Shown: positions 25,883 through 34,742 of the stretch, one piece after another
How the letters are laid out: each line of letters starts with the position of its first letter
How positions within the stretch are numbered: position 1 is the stretch's first letter
NCBI GenBank assembly: GCA_019636445.1
Contig: JAHBXO010000023.1
Span: 1 to 64,000, forward strand
Reading direction: 5' to 3'
Source: Gemmataceae bacterium
Lineage (GTDB): Bacteria > Planctomycetota > Planctomycetia > Gemmatales > Gemmataceae
Length of the DNA: 64,000 nt
Notes under the pieces: generated by a model
Database searches by the model: none
Seen by the model: the letters and a program-made list of their open reading frames with translations, nothing else
What the model was told of the DNA's origin: nothing
Translations under genes and position numbers: made by a program

Positions 25883-26638
25883 ATGAGTCAACAGCCAGTC
25901 GAACGTGAATTCGGCGTCCCCTTCCCGGGTCGTATTGTTCCGCAAGACAAGTGGACGCAGACGGCGCTCAAGGCGATGCCGGCCGAGGGTCGGCTGAACT
26001 GGCGGGAACTCTTCGGCCGCGACGCCCCCGTCGTTCTCGACCTCGGCTGCGGCAACGGGCGATCCACCATCCTCAGCGCCGTCTCGCGTCCCACCCACGA
26101 CCACCTCGGCACCGACATCCTCCCCGTCGTCATCCGCTACGCCCGCAAGCGCGGGAACCAGCGCGGCCTCGCGAACCTCCGGTTCGCCGTCCTCGGCGCC
26201 CACGAACTGCTGGAACAGTATGTCGAACCGAACAGTGTCGCCGAAATTCACATCTACCATCCACAACCGTATTACGACCCGAAACAGATCCATCGACGCC
26301 TGATCACGCCGGAATTCCTCGCACTCGTCCACCGGTCCCTGCAACCCGGCGGCACGATCGTGATCCAGACGGACAATCCCGGCTACGCGAACTACCTGCG
26401 GGACGTGCTGCCGGTGTTCTTCGACTTCCACGAGCGCATCGGCCGCTGGCCCGACGCGCCCAAGGGCCGCACGCGCCGGGAGATCCTCGCCCTCAAGAAG
26501 AAGCTGCCGATCTTCCGCGGGTCCGGTACGGCGAAGACGGACCTTTCGACGGAGGACGCCGTGCGCCTGGCCGACTCGCTGCCGCCGCCGACCTTCGACG
26601 CCGACCGCCGCCTGCGCGACCTCGACCGGCTGGCGTAA
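25883..26638 (+). CDS. TrmB-like tRNA (guanine-N7) methyltransferase, divergent
   Basis: A 251-residue SAM-dependent methyltransferase. Motif I is VLDLGCGNGRST (53-64), followed by GTDILPVVIRYARKRG and an AHELLEQYV segment, as in TrmB. The stretch EIHIYHPQPYYDPKQIHRR occupies the position where TrmB normally has the FPDPWPKxxHxKRR tRNA-binding motif; here it reads HPQPYYDPK, so it is altered. LQPGGTIVIQTDN follows as expected. TrmB makes m7G46 in tRNA, but this departure in the key motif leaves the substrate uncertain. The DUF3467 gene lies downstream. Confidence 0.7.
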   Translation: MSQQPVEREFGVPFPGRIVPQDKWTQTALKAMPAEGRLNWRELFGRDAPVVLDLGCGNGRSTILSAVSRPTHDHLGTDILPVVIRYARKRGNQRGLANLRFAVLGAHELLEQYVEPNSVAEIHIYHPQPYYDPKQIHRRLITPEFLALVHRSLQPGGTIVIQTDNPGYANYLRDVLPVFFDFHERIGRWPDAPKGRTRREILALKKKLPIFRGSGTAKTDLSTEDAVRLADSLPPPTFDADRRLRDLDRLA

Positions 26639-26751
26639 GCGCCATTTCCCCCCGACGCGGAGTCGGGTACACTGTCCCCTGCGACGACGCACCCGTGCCG
26701 TCCGCGGCCGCGCCGCGACCGACCGTAACCTTTTTCGTGGAGTACCGAGCC

Positions 26752-27102
26752 ATGTCCGATGCCGCCAAGTCCGAAGTGCCGCTGACCCCCGCCACGGGGC
26801 AGCCCGCGTCGATCCAGATTCCGGTCGACGCCTCGAAAATGCAAACCGTCTACGCGAACTTCTTCCGCCTGAGCCTGAGCAGCTCGATGGAGGAAGTGCT
26901 CGTGGACATCGGCCTGCACACCGGCATCATGCAATCGCAGAACGTGGCCGAGCCGCTCCAGTTCACGCACCGGCTGGTGTTGAACCCGTTCGTCGCGAAG
27001 CGGCTGATGGAATCGCTGCGGCAGATCATCCTGCGGCACGAGCAACTCTTCGGCGTGCTCGAAGTCGACGCCCAGAAGCGCCTCCGCGCCCGTCCACAGT
27101 AG
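26752..27102 (+). CDS. DUF3467 family protein
   Basis: A 116-residue cytoplasmic protein. It follows the DUF3467 pattern: YANFFRLSLSSSMEEVLVDIG (38-58), HRLVLNPFVAKRLMESLRQIILRHEQLFGVLE at the C-terminal end. The family is widespread in bacteria; its function is unknown. The first 30 residues are a disordered Pro/Ala/Thr-rich extension. Its stop abuts the stop of the convergent ornithine cyclodeaminase-like gene with no space between. Confidence 0.85.
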   Translation: MSDAAKSEVPLTPATGQPASIQIPVDASKMQTVYANFFRLSLSSSMEEVLVDIGLHTGIMQSQNVAEPLQFTHRLVLNPFVAKRLMESLRQIILRHEQLFGVLEVDAQKRLRARPQ

Positions 27103-28059
27103 TCACAGGTCGATGGTTCGGCCGACCTGGCGTTCGACGGCGAGTTGAACCACTTTCGCCGCCGTCGCCACGTCTTCGATGCCGAGGCCGAGCGATTTGA
27201 AGGTCGTGATGTCCGCGGGCGATTCCCGACCGGGAATGCGCCCCGCGACGATGTGCGCCAGCTCCTGCACGTCCGCCCAGCCGAAGACGTGGTCCTGCAT
27301 CGCGGCCACGAAGTCCCCGGCTTCGATCCGCGCCTGGTCCTTGCTATCGGCGCAGATCAGGTTCGAGCGGCGGAAGACCTCGACATCCGCTTCGCACTTG
27401 CTCAGGAAGTTCGAGCCGGCGAGGTTCACGTGCGTGCCGGGGGCGATCCATTCGCCCAAGAGTACCGGTTCGCGGCTGGTCGTGGCGGTGCAGAGGATAT
27501 CCAATCCGCGTGCGGCGTCTTCGGGCCTCGCGGCGGCCTCGACCGGCAGGCCGAGCACTTTGGTCATTTCCTTCGCGAAGGCCTCGCGATTCGCCGGATC
27601 CCGACTGTACACGACCGCCCGCGCGATCGTGCGCACCTTGCAGACCGCTTCGAGCTGCGTACGGCCCTGCTTGCCGGTGCCGAACAGGCCGACGGTGGCG
27701 GCGTCCTTGCGGGCGAGCTTCTTCGTGGCCACGCCGCTCGCCGCGCCGGTACGGACGGCGCCGAGGTGATCGGCCTCGAGGATCGCGGTGAGGTCGCCGG
27801 TCTTCGGGTGGAAAAGGAAGACCTTGAACTGGGCCGGGAACTTGCCGGTGGTGTACGCCTTCAGGCCGATCGCGCCGAGCGTCTTGGCGGCCGCCGGCAG
27901 GCAGTGCAGCATGACGTGGTCGGTCTGGCACCGCGAACGCGGCACGTTGACCGCCTCGTCGAGCGATAGCTTCCGGAAGGCGGCTTCCACCGCCTCCAGT
28001 GCAAGGTCCATCGTCAACAGGGACCGGACATCCGATTCCGTCAGGTAGAGCACGGACAT
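27103..28059 (-). CDS. Ornithine cyclodeaminase / mu-crystallin family protein
   Basis: A 318-residue NAD(P)-binding protein of the OCD/mu-crystallin family. It shows LYLTESDVRSLLTMDLALEAVE at the N-terminus, GLKAYTTG with a substrate-contact Lys, LEADHLGAVRTGAASGVATKKLA, the Rossmann segment VGLFGTGKQGRTQLEA and a THVNLAGSN motif. Members act as ornithine cyclodeaminase, alanine dehydrogenase or ketimine reductase, and the sequence alone does not say which. It lies 31 bases downstream of the aminotransferase gene on the same strand, so an amino-acid catabolic unit is likely. Confidence 0.85.
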   Translation of the reverse strand: MSVLYLTESDVRSLLTMDLALEAVEAAFRKLSLDEAVNVPRSRCQTDHVMLHCLPAAAKTLGAIGLKAYTTGKFPAQFKVFLFHPKTGDLTAILEADHLGAVRTGAASGVATKKLARKDAATVGLFGTGKQGRTQLEAVCKVRTIARAVVYSRDPANREAFAKEMTKVLGLPVEAAARPEDAARGLDILCTATTSREPVLLGEWIAPGTHVNLAGSNFLSKCEADVEVFRRSNLICADSKDQARIEAGDFVAAMQDHVFGWADVQELAHIVAGRIPGRESPADITTFKSLGLGIEDVATAAKVVQLAVERQVGRTIDL

Positions 28060-28090
28060 GGCGAACTCCCGCGACGGCTGGGGCCGTCGC

Positions 28091-29296
28091 TCACGCCGCG
28101 GAGGCGAGCCAGGACTTGAGCTTCGCGAGGCCGGCTTCGATCGTCGGCCGGCCCGTGGCGAACGACATCCGCACGAACCCCTCCGCGCCGAACGCGATCC
28201 CCGGCACGAGGTTCACGTGCGCCTGCTCCAGCAGGGCCGTGCAGAAGCTCATCGAATCCACCACCTTCACGCCACCGAACGACTTCCCGAAATAATCCGA
28301 CACGTCGAAGAAGGCGTAGAACGCCCCCTCGGCGTCGAAGACCTTCAATCCGGGAATCTCCTTCAGCAGCTTTGTGACGAGGTCGCGGCGGATCGAGAAC
28401 TCCGCGTGCATGTCGGCGATGCACTTGGCCGACTCCGGCGACTCGAGCGCCACCACCATCGCCGCCTGGCTGACGCTCGACGGGCAGCTCGTCTCCTGGC
28501 TCTGCACGTTGTCCATCGCCTTGACGAGGTGCGCCGGCGCGACCGTCCAGCCGATGCGCCAGCCGGTCATCGCGTAGCTCTTGCTGGCCCCGCTGATCGT
28601 GATGGTCCGCTCGCGCAGCTCCGGCCGCAGCGTCACGATGCACGTCGGCTTCGCGTTCCCGTAGCAAAGCTGCTCGTAAATCTCGTCCGAGAGGATGTTC
28701 ACGTCCGGGTGCTGGATCACCACGTCCACGAGCGCTTCGAGTTCGCCTTTGGTGTACACCGCGCCCGTCGGGTTGCTCGGCGAGTTGATCATCACCAGTC
28801 GCGTCTTCGGAGTGATTGCGGCTTTCAACTGCGCCGGCGTCATCTTGAATCCGGCCGCCAGCGTGGTCGGCACGAGCACGTAGCTCGCTCCGGTCATGCT
28901 CACGAGGTCCGAGTAGCTCACCCAGTAGGGCGCGGGGATGATCACTTCGTCGCCGGGGCCGACGGTCGCCGCGAGCGCGTTGTGGATGCTGTGCTTGGCG
29001 CCGTTGGACACGAGCACGTGATCCGGACCGCACTCGAAGCCGTAGGTGCGGCCGTACCACTTGGCGATCGCCTTCTTGAGTTCGGCCGTGCCGCCGGCGG
29101 GCGTGTAGTGCGTCTGGCCCTTCGCCATCGCCTCCGTCGCCGCATCGCAAATGTGCTTCGGGGTATTGAAGTCCGGCTCCCCGAGGCTGAAATCGTAGAC
29201 GGTGATCCCCTTCGCCTTCAGCTCCCGCGCCTTGGCACCGGCGGCAAGAGTGGCGGAGGGTTTGACGGAATCAGCCAGGCGGGAAACTCGGATCAT
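28091..29296 (-). CDS. PLP-dependent class I/II aminotransferase (aspartate aminotransferase type)
   Basis: A 401-residue aminotransferase of the fold-type I, class I/II family. Landmarks are DFSLGEPDFNTP, HYTPAGGTAELK, SNGAKHSIHNAL, SPSNPTG with N175, SDEIYEQL, the PLP lysine K239 in SGASKSYAMTGWRIGW, and the C-terminal carboxylate-binding Arg in GFVRMSFA. This pattern fits the aspartate/prephenate aminotransferase group (AspC/AatA). It uses 2-oxoglutarate or oxaloacetate as amino acceptor. It is upstream of the ornithine cyclodeaminase-like gene in the same direction. Confidence 0.9.
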   Translation of the reverse strand: MIRVSRLADSVKPSATLAAGAKARELKAKGITVYDFSLGEPDFNTPKHICDAATEAMAKGQTHYTPAGGTAELKKAIAKWYGRTYGFECGPDHVLVSNGAKHSIHNALAATVGPGDEVIIPAPYWVSYSDLVSMTGASYVLVPTTLAAGFKMTPAQLKAAITPKTRLVMINSPSNPTGAVYTKGELEALVDVVIQHPDVNILSDEIYEQLCYGNAKPTCIVTLRPELRERTITISGASKSYAMTGWRIGWTVAPAHLVKAMDNVQSQETSCPSSVSQAAMVVALESPESAKCIADMHAEFSIRRDLVTKLLKEIPGLKVFDAEGAFYAFFDVSDYFGKSFGGVKVVDSMSFCTALLEQAHVNLVPGIAFGAEGFVRMSFATGRPTIEAGLAKLKSWLASAA

Positions 29297-29367
29297 CGGA
29301 CGCTCGACGGTGGAAGTTCGGGCCTACCCGCCTAACATCGTATCCATTCGCCGCACGAACGGAAGAC

Positions 29368-30690
29368 ATGCACGTCGCGCATTTCCTGCAACGGTACCCG
29401 CCGGCGCTCGGCGGCAGCGAGGCGTACTTCGCCCGCCTGACGGAGTCCCTGCGCGCGGCCGGGGACACCGTTACCGTGTTCACGTCGAACGCGATCGAAT
29501 TGGGGGACATGTGGCGGCCTCGCGCCCTCACCCTTCCCCTCCCGGTGGGAGGGGACAAGCAGCTTGCGTCCGGTTTTTCTCCCTCCCCCCTGGAGGGGGA
29601 GGGTCGGGGTGGGGGGGACGGCTCGACCGGAGCGCCGCGCCCCCCCACCCTCACCCTCCCGGGGGGAGGGGACGAAGCCCACCTGCGCCGTTATCGTCCC
29701 CTGACGTTTCCCGGCCGGCGCTATGTCCTCAAAGCCCTGTCGCTGCTTCCCATCCGTCGGCTGCAAGCCCTCACGCTGCCATGCAATCCGGTCTGCCCCG
29801 ACATGTGGCGCGACGCCGGCGCGTTCGACGGCCCGCTCGACGCCGTCCACGCGACCGCGTTCCCCTACACCTTCCCGATCGCCTGCGGTCTCCGCCTGGC
29901 CCGTCGGCGGAAGGTGCCGTTCTTCCTCACGCCGTTCCTGCATCTCGGCGACCCGAACGATCCGAACGACCGCACGCGCCGGCAATACACGGCCCCCGTG
30001 CTGCGCTGGCTCCTGCGGCAAGCCGACGGCATCTTCGTGCAGACGGAGGGCGAGCGCCGCGCCGTCGTCGACCTGGGTGTGCCGGAATCGCGAGTGATCC
30101 TGCAGGGGTTGGGCGTCGATCCGGCGGAATGTACGGGCGGCGACCGCGCCACGGCGCGCCGGACGTGGGGCGTGCATGACGACGAAATCGTCGTCGGCCA
30201 TCTCGCGAACCTGAGCGAGGAAAAGGGAACCATCGATCTGCTGATGGCAAACCCCGCCGCCCGCATCGTGCTGGCCGGACCGGCGATGCCGAACTTCGAG
30301 CGGTTCTGGCGGGACTATCCGCACAAGGATCGCGTCGTACGGCTTGGCGTGCTGTCGGAACCGGCGAAGCGCGACTTCTACGCCGGCATCGATGTCTTCT
30401 TCCTGCCGTCGCGGACCGATTCGTTCGGATTGGTGCTGCTCGAAGCGTGGGCGAACGCGAAGCCGGTGGCGGTCTATCGCGCCGGCGGCCCCGCCGAGCT
30501 GGTCCGCGATGGAGTCGACGGAATGGTCGCCGATTGCAACCCGGAATCCCTTGCGCAAGGAATGCGGGCGTTTGCCAATCCGCTGCACCGGGCGGCGATG
30601 GGTTCCTCCGGCCGCGAACGTGTCTTGCGGGACTTTCGCTGGCCGGAAAAACTCGAAATGGTCCGCAATGCCCTGCGCGCCCGCGCCTAA
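29368..30690 (+). CDS. Glycosyltransferase family 4, with in-frame repeat insertion
   Basis: A 440-residue GT-B glycosyltransferase. The N-terminal donor-side domain begins MHVAHFLQRYPPALGGSEAY. The C-terminal GT1 domain has VGHLANLSEEKG, ARIVLAGPA, VFFLPSRTDSFGLVLLEAWANAKPV (E-x7-E type) and AGGPAELVRDGVDG. Residues 52-101 are foreign: a Pro/Gly-rich segment (LTLPLPVGGD, SPSPLEGEGRGGG, PTLTLPGGGDE) encoded by a composite hairpin repeat described separately. The reading frame stays open through it and the flanking parts match the family, so the enzyme may still fold around a disordered loop. It ends convergent with the TPR protein, the stops overlapping by four bases. Confidence 0.85.
   Translation: MHVAHFLQRYPPALGGSEAYFARLTESLRAAGDTVTVFTSNAIELGDMWRPRALTLPLPVGGDKQLASGFSPSPLEGEGRGGGDGSTGAPRPPTLTLPGGGDEAHLRRYRPLTFPGRRYVLKALSLLPIRRLQALTLPCNPVCPDMWRDAGAFDGPLDAVHATAFPYTFPIACGLRLARRRKVPFFLTPFLHLGDPNDPNDRTRRQYTAPVLRWLLRQADGIFVQTEGERRAVVDLGVPESRVILQGLGVDPAECTGGDRATARRTWGVHDDEIVVGHLANLSEEKGTIDLLMANPAARIVLAGPAMPNFERFWRDYPHKDRVVRLGVLSEPAKRDFYAGIDVFFLPSRTDSFGLVLLEAWANAKPVAVYRAGGPAELVRDGVDGMVADCNPESLAQGMRAFANPLHRAAMGSSGRERVLRDFRWPEKLEMVRNALRARA
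29525..29672. repeat. Composite GC hairpin repeat (REP/MITE-like) inside a coding gene
   Basis: About 148 bases of C-runs and G-runs within the glycosyltransferase gene. Three local hairpins are visible: CCCCTCCC/GGGAGGGG (29536-29554), CCCTCCCCC/GGGGGAGGG (29581-29603) and CCCTCCC/GGGAGGG (29654-29670). The first and third are near-copies ending GGGAGGGGAC. A long-range pair (29602-29616 with 29641-29655, 13 of 15 matching) could fold the middle. This composition differs sharply from the flanking codons. Confidence 0.8.
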
Positions 30691-33374
30691 TCGAACTTCT
30701 TCTTCAGCTTCTCGACCTCCGCATCCTTGCCCTGCGCCGTCAGCGCGTCCACGAGCGCGTTGCGGGCGTCCTCGCTGGCCACGTCGATCATGAGCGCGTC
30801 CCGGGCGAAGGCTTCCGCGTCCTTGAACTGCTTCGCCTCCAGCGCCGCCTTGGCGAGCTTCACGCGCCCCGCCAACTCGTCCGGGTCGCGCGAGACGATC
30901 TCCTTCAACACCGCCACGAGCTTCGCGGAGTCCTTCGTCGCCGTGTAGAGCCGCACGAGTTGTTCGTTCCAGTCGCCGTCGAGCGGGGCGAGCGTGCGGC
31001 CTTTCTCCAGCAGTTCCGCGGCCTTGTCGTACTGCTCGGCATCGAGGTGGAACTTGGCAACGAGGTTGATCAACCGCACGTCCTCCGGCGATTCCTTGAG
31101 GGCGCTTTCGAGCAGTTCCTTCGCGCCGTCCTCGTCTCCGGCACGGACGAGCAATCGCGCCTTGAGCAGGCTCGCGAGCGGGTGGCCCTTCTTCTTCAGC
31201 AGGGCCGCGTCGATCAGCTTGCGGGCCTCGTTCGCCTTGTTCCGCCGGAGCAGTTGCTCCGCCAGCCGCGCCGCCAGGTCCGCATCCTCGGGGTTCTTCT
31301 TCTGCGCCTCGGTCAGTTCCTCGAAGGTCATCGGCTTCTCGTCCGGTTTCTTCGCCTTCTTCGGCGCGCCCCGGTACGGCTTCAACACCCCTTCGACATG
31401 TTCACGATAGCCCTTCTCGAACGTGGCCTTGTCCACGCCGCACGCGAGCTTGATCGCCGCGCCGGTGTCCAGTCCGTCGCGGTAGGCGTTCAGGATCTTC
31501 CCCACGGCCGCCTGACCGTGTGCCTTCACCAGGTACTCCACGTAGAGCTGGCTCTGGCAGTACGCCAGGCCCCACTCCGACTGATCCTTCGGCTTCGCGA
31601 AGCCCATCATCACCGTGTCCAGATTGAACAGCGTGTTCTCGTCCGCCCGCTCGCGCAGCGTCGCCATCCAGTCCAGCGGGCGCTGCATCTGCTCGTTCTG
31701 CACGGCCAGGCCCTCCGTCAGCCAGTGCGGGCAGAGGAAGTCGGTCTGCGCGAGGTTGAAGATGTGCGTCACCTCGTGGCGGATGACGCGGCCCCAGTTG
31801 AACGGCTTGCGCAACCCCTGCGCCGTCGGCGACGCCATCGCCACCACGCGACCCGTGCACGCGCCGATCGTGTGCAGGTCCGGCAGGCCCACCGTCCGCC
31901 CGCTGAACATGTCGTGCCGGTTGAACACCTCGATGGGGATGCGCCCGACCGGTTCGTAGCCGAACTGCTTCTTCAGGTCCTCGTGCGTCTCCTCCAGATA
32001 GTCCGCGAGGAAACTCGCGAGAACGCGGTCCGACTCTTTGTCGAACTTGAGGTCGTAGTGCGCCGTCTGGATCACCGTGTACTTGGAGAGATGGTCGATG
32101 ACCTTCCGCATGTTCGCCACGCGGACGTTGAACGGATCGGCCTTGAAGGCGCTGTCGAGGATCTCCTTGCCTTCCTTCTCCTTGCCAAGCCGCATGTAGA
32201 GCAGCCCGAGGCTCGTGCGCGGCGCGGCGTACTTCGGGCGAAGTTCCGTCGCCTTCTTGAAGTACCCTTCCGCTTGAAGGTACAACTTGCGGTCTTCGAG
32301 ATACTCCGCCAGTTCGTGATAGAACTCCGCCGGTTTCGCGTCGTAGCCGGCGGCCTCCTTCGCGAGCGCGTCGAACTCGGTCGTCTTCCGTTGCAGGACG
32401 TAGCACGCCGCCAGCTTGCCGAGGGTGATGGCCTCGCGCGGGTTCACCGCCTTCGCCGCCAGCAGCAGCTTCTCCGCCCCGGCGTAGTCCCCGCCCATGA
32501 ACTGGATGTTCGCCTTCAACCGCAGGGCGCTCCGCAGCTTCGGATTCTGCTTCAGCGCCTCGTCCGCGAACTGTTCCGCTTCCTTCAACTCGAACTTCTG
32601 CAGCGCCGCCTCGCCCTTGCCCACGATCGCCTCGGCCGCGTTCGGGTTGATCTTCAACGCGCCGTCGAACCCTTCCACCGCCTGCGGACGGTTGTACTTC
32701 TCCAGCAGCAACTGCCCCGCGTACAACTCGGCGCGCCAGCACTCCGGTTCGTACTTGAGCGCGTCGCCGTAAATCTCACGGAGGATGAAGCGGAACTGGT
32801 TGCTGATGCTGTTCCAGCGGGCGTTCTCGGTGGCCGCCAGACCGACGACCAGCAGCGTGTCCGGGTCGACGATGTCCTTGTCCGCCTGGCTCGCGGCGTT
32901 GTAGGCGCGGATGAACCAGCGCATCTGGTCGTAGCCGGAGTCGGTATCGCCCTTGTCCCGTGCGAGGCGCGCCTTCGTCCATCGCGCGAGGAAGTGGTCT
33001 TCCTGAAGTTTCAGCGCCGCCTCGGCGTCCGCCGACGCTTCGTCCCACCGGCCGAGATCGAACGCGAGGTCGGCGCGGGCCGCGAGCAGGTCGGCGCTCT
33101 TCGCGAATGTCTTCAACGCGTCCGTCAGCGCGGCCAGGCCCTTCTCGTATTCCCCCTCCTCGCGCCAGGCGGTCGCCGTGCCGATCGCCGCGGCCGGGCC
33201 ATGCTTCGGGTCGGCGAGATGCTTCGCGTATTCGGCGCGGGCCTCGGCGTAGTTCCCCTTGTTCAGCCGCAGCCGGGCTTCCGCCAGCGGGCTTTTCGGG
33301 GCGGACTTTTTATCCTGCGAATTCAAACCCGCCGCCGCGAGGACGAGCAGGCCGAAGGCGAGTGCGTGGCGCAT
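30687..33374 (-). CDS. Exported TPR protein with peptidase MA-like (HExxH) domain
   Basis: An 895-residue protein. A signal peptide (MRHALAFGLLVLAAAG) is followed by TPR repeats to about residue 440 (ARAEYAKHLADPKHGPAA, RTSLGLLYMRLGKEKEG and others). A gluzincin-type metallopeptidase domain follows, with H533-E534-V-T-H537 and a downstream E554 in LTEGLAV. More TPRs run from about 640 to the end (ADLAARLAEQLLRRNKANEA). Both metal-ligand His and the catalytic Glu are present, so activity is plausible. The position of the peptidase between two TPR arrays is characteristic of peptidase-MA family TPR proteins. Substrate unknown; the location is probably periplasmic. Confidence 0.85.
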   Translation of the reverse strand: MRHALAFGLLVLAAAGLNSQDKKSAPKSPLAEARLRLNKGNYAEARAEYAKHLADPKHGPAAAIGTATAWREEGEYEKGLAALTDALKTFAKSADLLAARADLAFDLGRWDEASADAEAALKLQEDHFLARWTKARLARDKGDTDSGYDQMRWFIRAYNAASQADKDIVDPDTLLVVGLAATENARWNSISNQFRFILREIYGDALKYEPECWRAELYAGQLLLEKYNRPQAVEGFDGALKINPNAAEAIVGKGEAALQKFELKEAEQFADEALKQNPKLRSALRLKANIQFMGGDYAGAEKLLLAAKAVNPREAITLGKLAACYVLQRKTTEFDALAKEAAGYDAKPAEFYHELAEYLEDRKLYLQAEGYFKKATELRPKYAAPRTSLGLLYMRLGKEKEGKEILDSAFKADPFNVRVANMRKVIDHLSKYTVIQTAHYDLKFDKESDRVLASFLADYLEETHEDLKKQFGYEPVGRIPIEVFNRHDMFSGRTVGLPDLHTIGACTGRVVAMASPTAQGLRKPFNWGRVIRHEVTHIFNLAQTDFLCPHWLTEGLAVQNEQMQRPLDWMATLRERADENTLFNLDTVMMGFAKPKDQSEWGLAYCQSQLYVEYLVKAHGQAAVGKILNAYRDGLDTGAAIKLACGVDKATFEKGYREHVEGVLKPYRGAPKKAKKPDEKPMTFEELTEAQKKNPEDADLAARLAEQLLRRNKANEARKLIDAALLKKKGHPLASLLKARLLVRAGDEDGAKELLESALKESPEDVRLINLVAKFHLDAEQYDKAAELLEKGRTLAPLDGDWNEQLVRLYTATKDSAKLVAVLKEIVSRDPDELAGRVKLAKAALEAKQFKDAEAFARDALMIDVASEDARNALVDALTAQGKDAEVEKLKKKFD

Positions 33375-33401
33375 GGAACGGTTCCGTCGGAAGGGACCCT
33401 T

Positions 33402-34673
33402 TCACGGTACCGGCGAACCGGCCCGACTGCAACGGTCCGGTTGCGCCGTCGTGATCGCGTACCGCGCCCGCCGGTTGGGCCATTCGTGTTCCGGCATCGT
33501 CGACGGATCGCGGAATAGCCGGGCGTAGTCGTCCACGACGTGGGCGAAGAGGCTCTCGTGATCGCGGTGGAGCGCGTCGGGAACGACGAGGCGGATCGCA
33601 TCGCCGTCGTTGGCAGCGGACAATCCCGGAAATTCCGATTGATGACGGGCGCACCAATCGCCGACCGAAGCAAGCAGGCCTGGGCTTACCGGACGGATCG
33701 CGATCGTGCGCCGGCCGTCCGGCGACTGCTCGGAATGGACGGCGCACCGGCTGCCATGCGCGACGATCGCGTGCCAGTCGCCGCCGGGGTGCTCGACTTC
33801 CCAGCGTGTCGTGACGCGGACGGGTACCCCGCAGAGCGTGTAGTCGACCGTGCCGTTCCCCGCGTAGCGCAGGCGTACGCCATCGAGGTCCATTTCGGGC
33901 GGAAACTCCGGTAAGCCCGTGATCGTTTCGAAATCGTCTCGCTCGACCAGAAGCGGCCAGCGCTTCGAGGTGACGATGCGCAGCTCGTCCGGCCGAACCG
34001 TCCGCTCCGGAGCGATCGCAAGGAACGCGAGATCGACAAGGTGCGTGCCGACGTCCGCGAGCGAATCCCCGGCCACGCGCATGTCGAACCACCACGCCGG
34101 CCGGCGCAGCGGCGTTCCGGCGACCGTCTTCTTCAGACAGTGGACGCTTTCAAGCGAAAAGGATTTCCACTCGCCGAAGATCGCCGGCTCGCACGCGAGC
34201 GCGAGGAGCAGCCGGTTCGTCGTCTCGTGCCGTTCCGTCATCAGGTCCCACGCGACGAGGGCGTTCGATTCCGCGAGCGTATGCGCCCGTTCCAGCTTCG
34301 GAAGGTCCGTAGAGTTGATCACCCACGGTTTGTCGGCGAGGACGTTCAAGCCCGATTCCAACGCCGCGAGAATCAGATCGATCTTCGGCTTGTTCCGCCC
34401 CGCGATCACGGCCGTGTTGCCCAATCGTTCCGTCCGAAACCGTTCGAGCCAGTCGGCGCCCGACTCGATCTCCAGTTTCCAGTCGGTTGCGTCCACTGCC
34501 CGCGAGTTGAACGCCTCGACCTGCGATCGGAACCGGTCGAGGTCGTCGCCGGCGGGCGCGAAGACCTGCACGCGCGGATCGACATCCGCCCGGCGGCGCT
34601 TCATCGCGAGCGCCGCGTGGAAGTGCCCGGGATCGAGAATGACGAATCGGATCGGCTCGCGGTTTTCCGGCAT
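33402..34673 (-). CDS. Gfo/Idh/MocA-like oxidoreductase
   Basis: A 423-residue protein of the Gfo/Idh/MocA NAD(P)-binding superfamily. The N-terminal Rossmann part is atypical (FVILDPGHFHAALAMKRR), matching the subgroup with a putative oxidoreductase C domain. ILAALESGLNVLADKPWVIN holds the usual conserved KPW-type segment (canonical EKP). The C-terminal half carries GDSLADVGTHLVDLAF, the substrate-binding G-x-x-x-D-x-G-x-H. It has no signal peptide, in contrast to many planctomycete paralogues. Substrate unknown; sugar or sugar-derivative oxidation is typical. It is divergent from the G3E GTPase gene, with 69 bases between them. Confidence 0.85.
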   Translation of the reverse strand: MPENREPIRFVILDPGHFHAALAMKRRRADVDPRVQVFAPAGDDLDRFRSQVEAFNSRAVDATDWKLEIESGADWLERFRTERLGNTAVIAGRNKPKIDLILAALESGLNVLADKPWVINSTDLPKLERAHTLAESNALVAWDLMTERHETTNRLLLALACEPAIFGEWKSFSLESVHCLKKTVAGTPLRRPAWWFDMRVAGDSLADVGTHLVDLAFLAIAPERTVRPDELRIVTSKRWPLLVERDDFETITGLPEFPPEMDLDGVRLRYAGNGTVDYTLCGVPVRVTTRWEVEHPGGDWHAIVAHGSRCAVHSEQSPDGRRTIAIRPVSPGLLASVGDWCARHQSEFPGLSAANDGDAIRLVVPDALHRDHESLFAHVVDDYARLFRDPSTMPEHEWPNRRARYAITTAQPDRCSRAGSPVP

Positions 34674-34742
34674 GTGCGGCGATGTCCGAAGTAGAATTCC
34701 CCGATACTTTCCGTCCGAGTCTCATTATGCGGAGCGAGCGCG

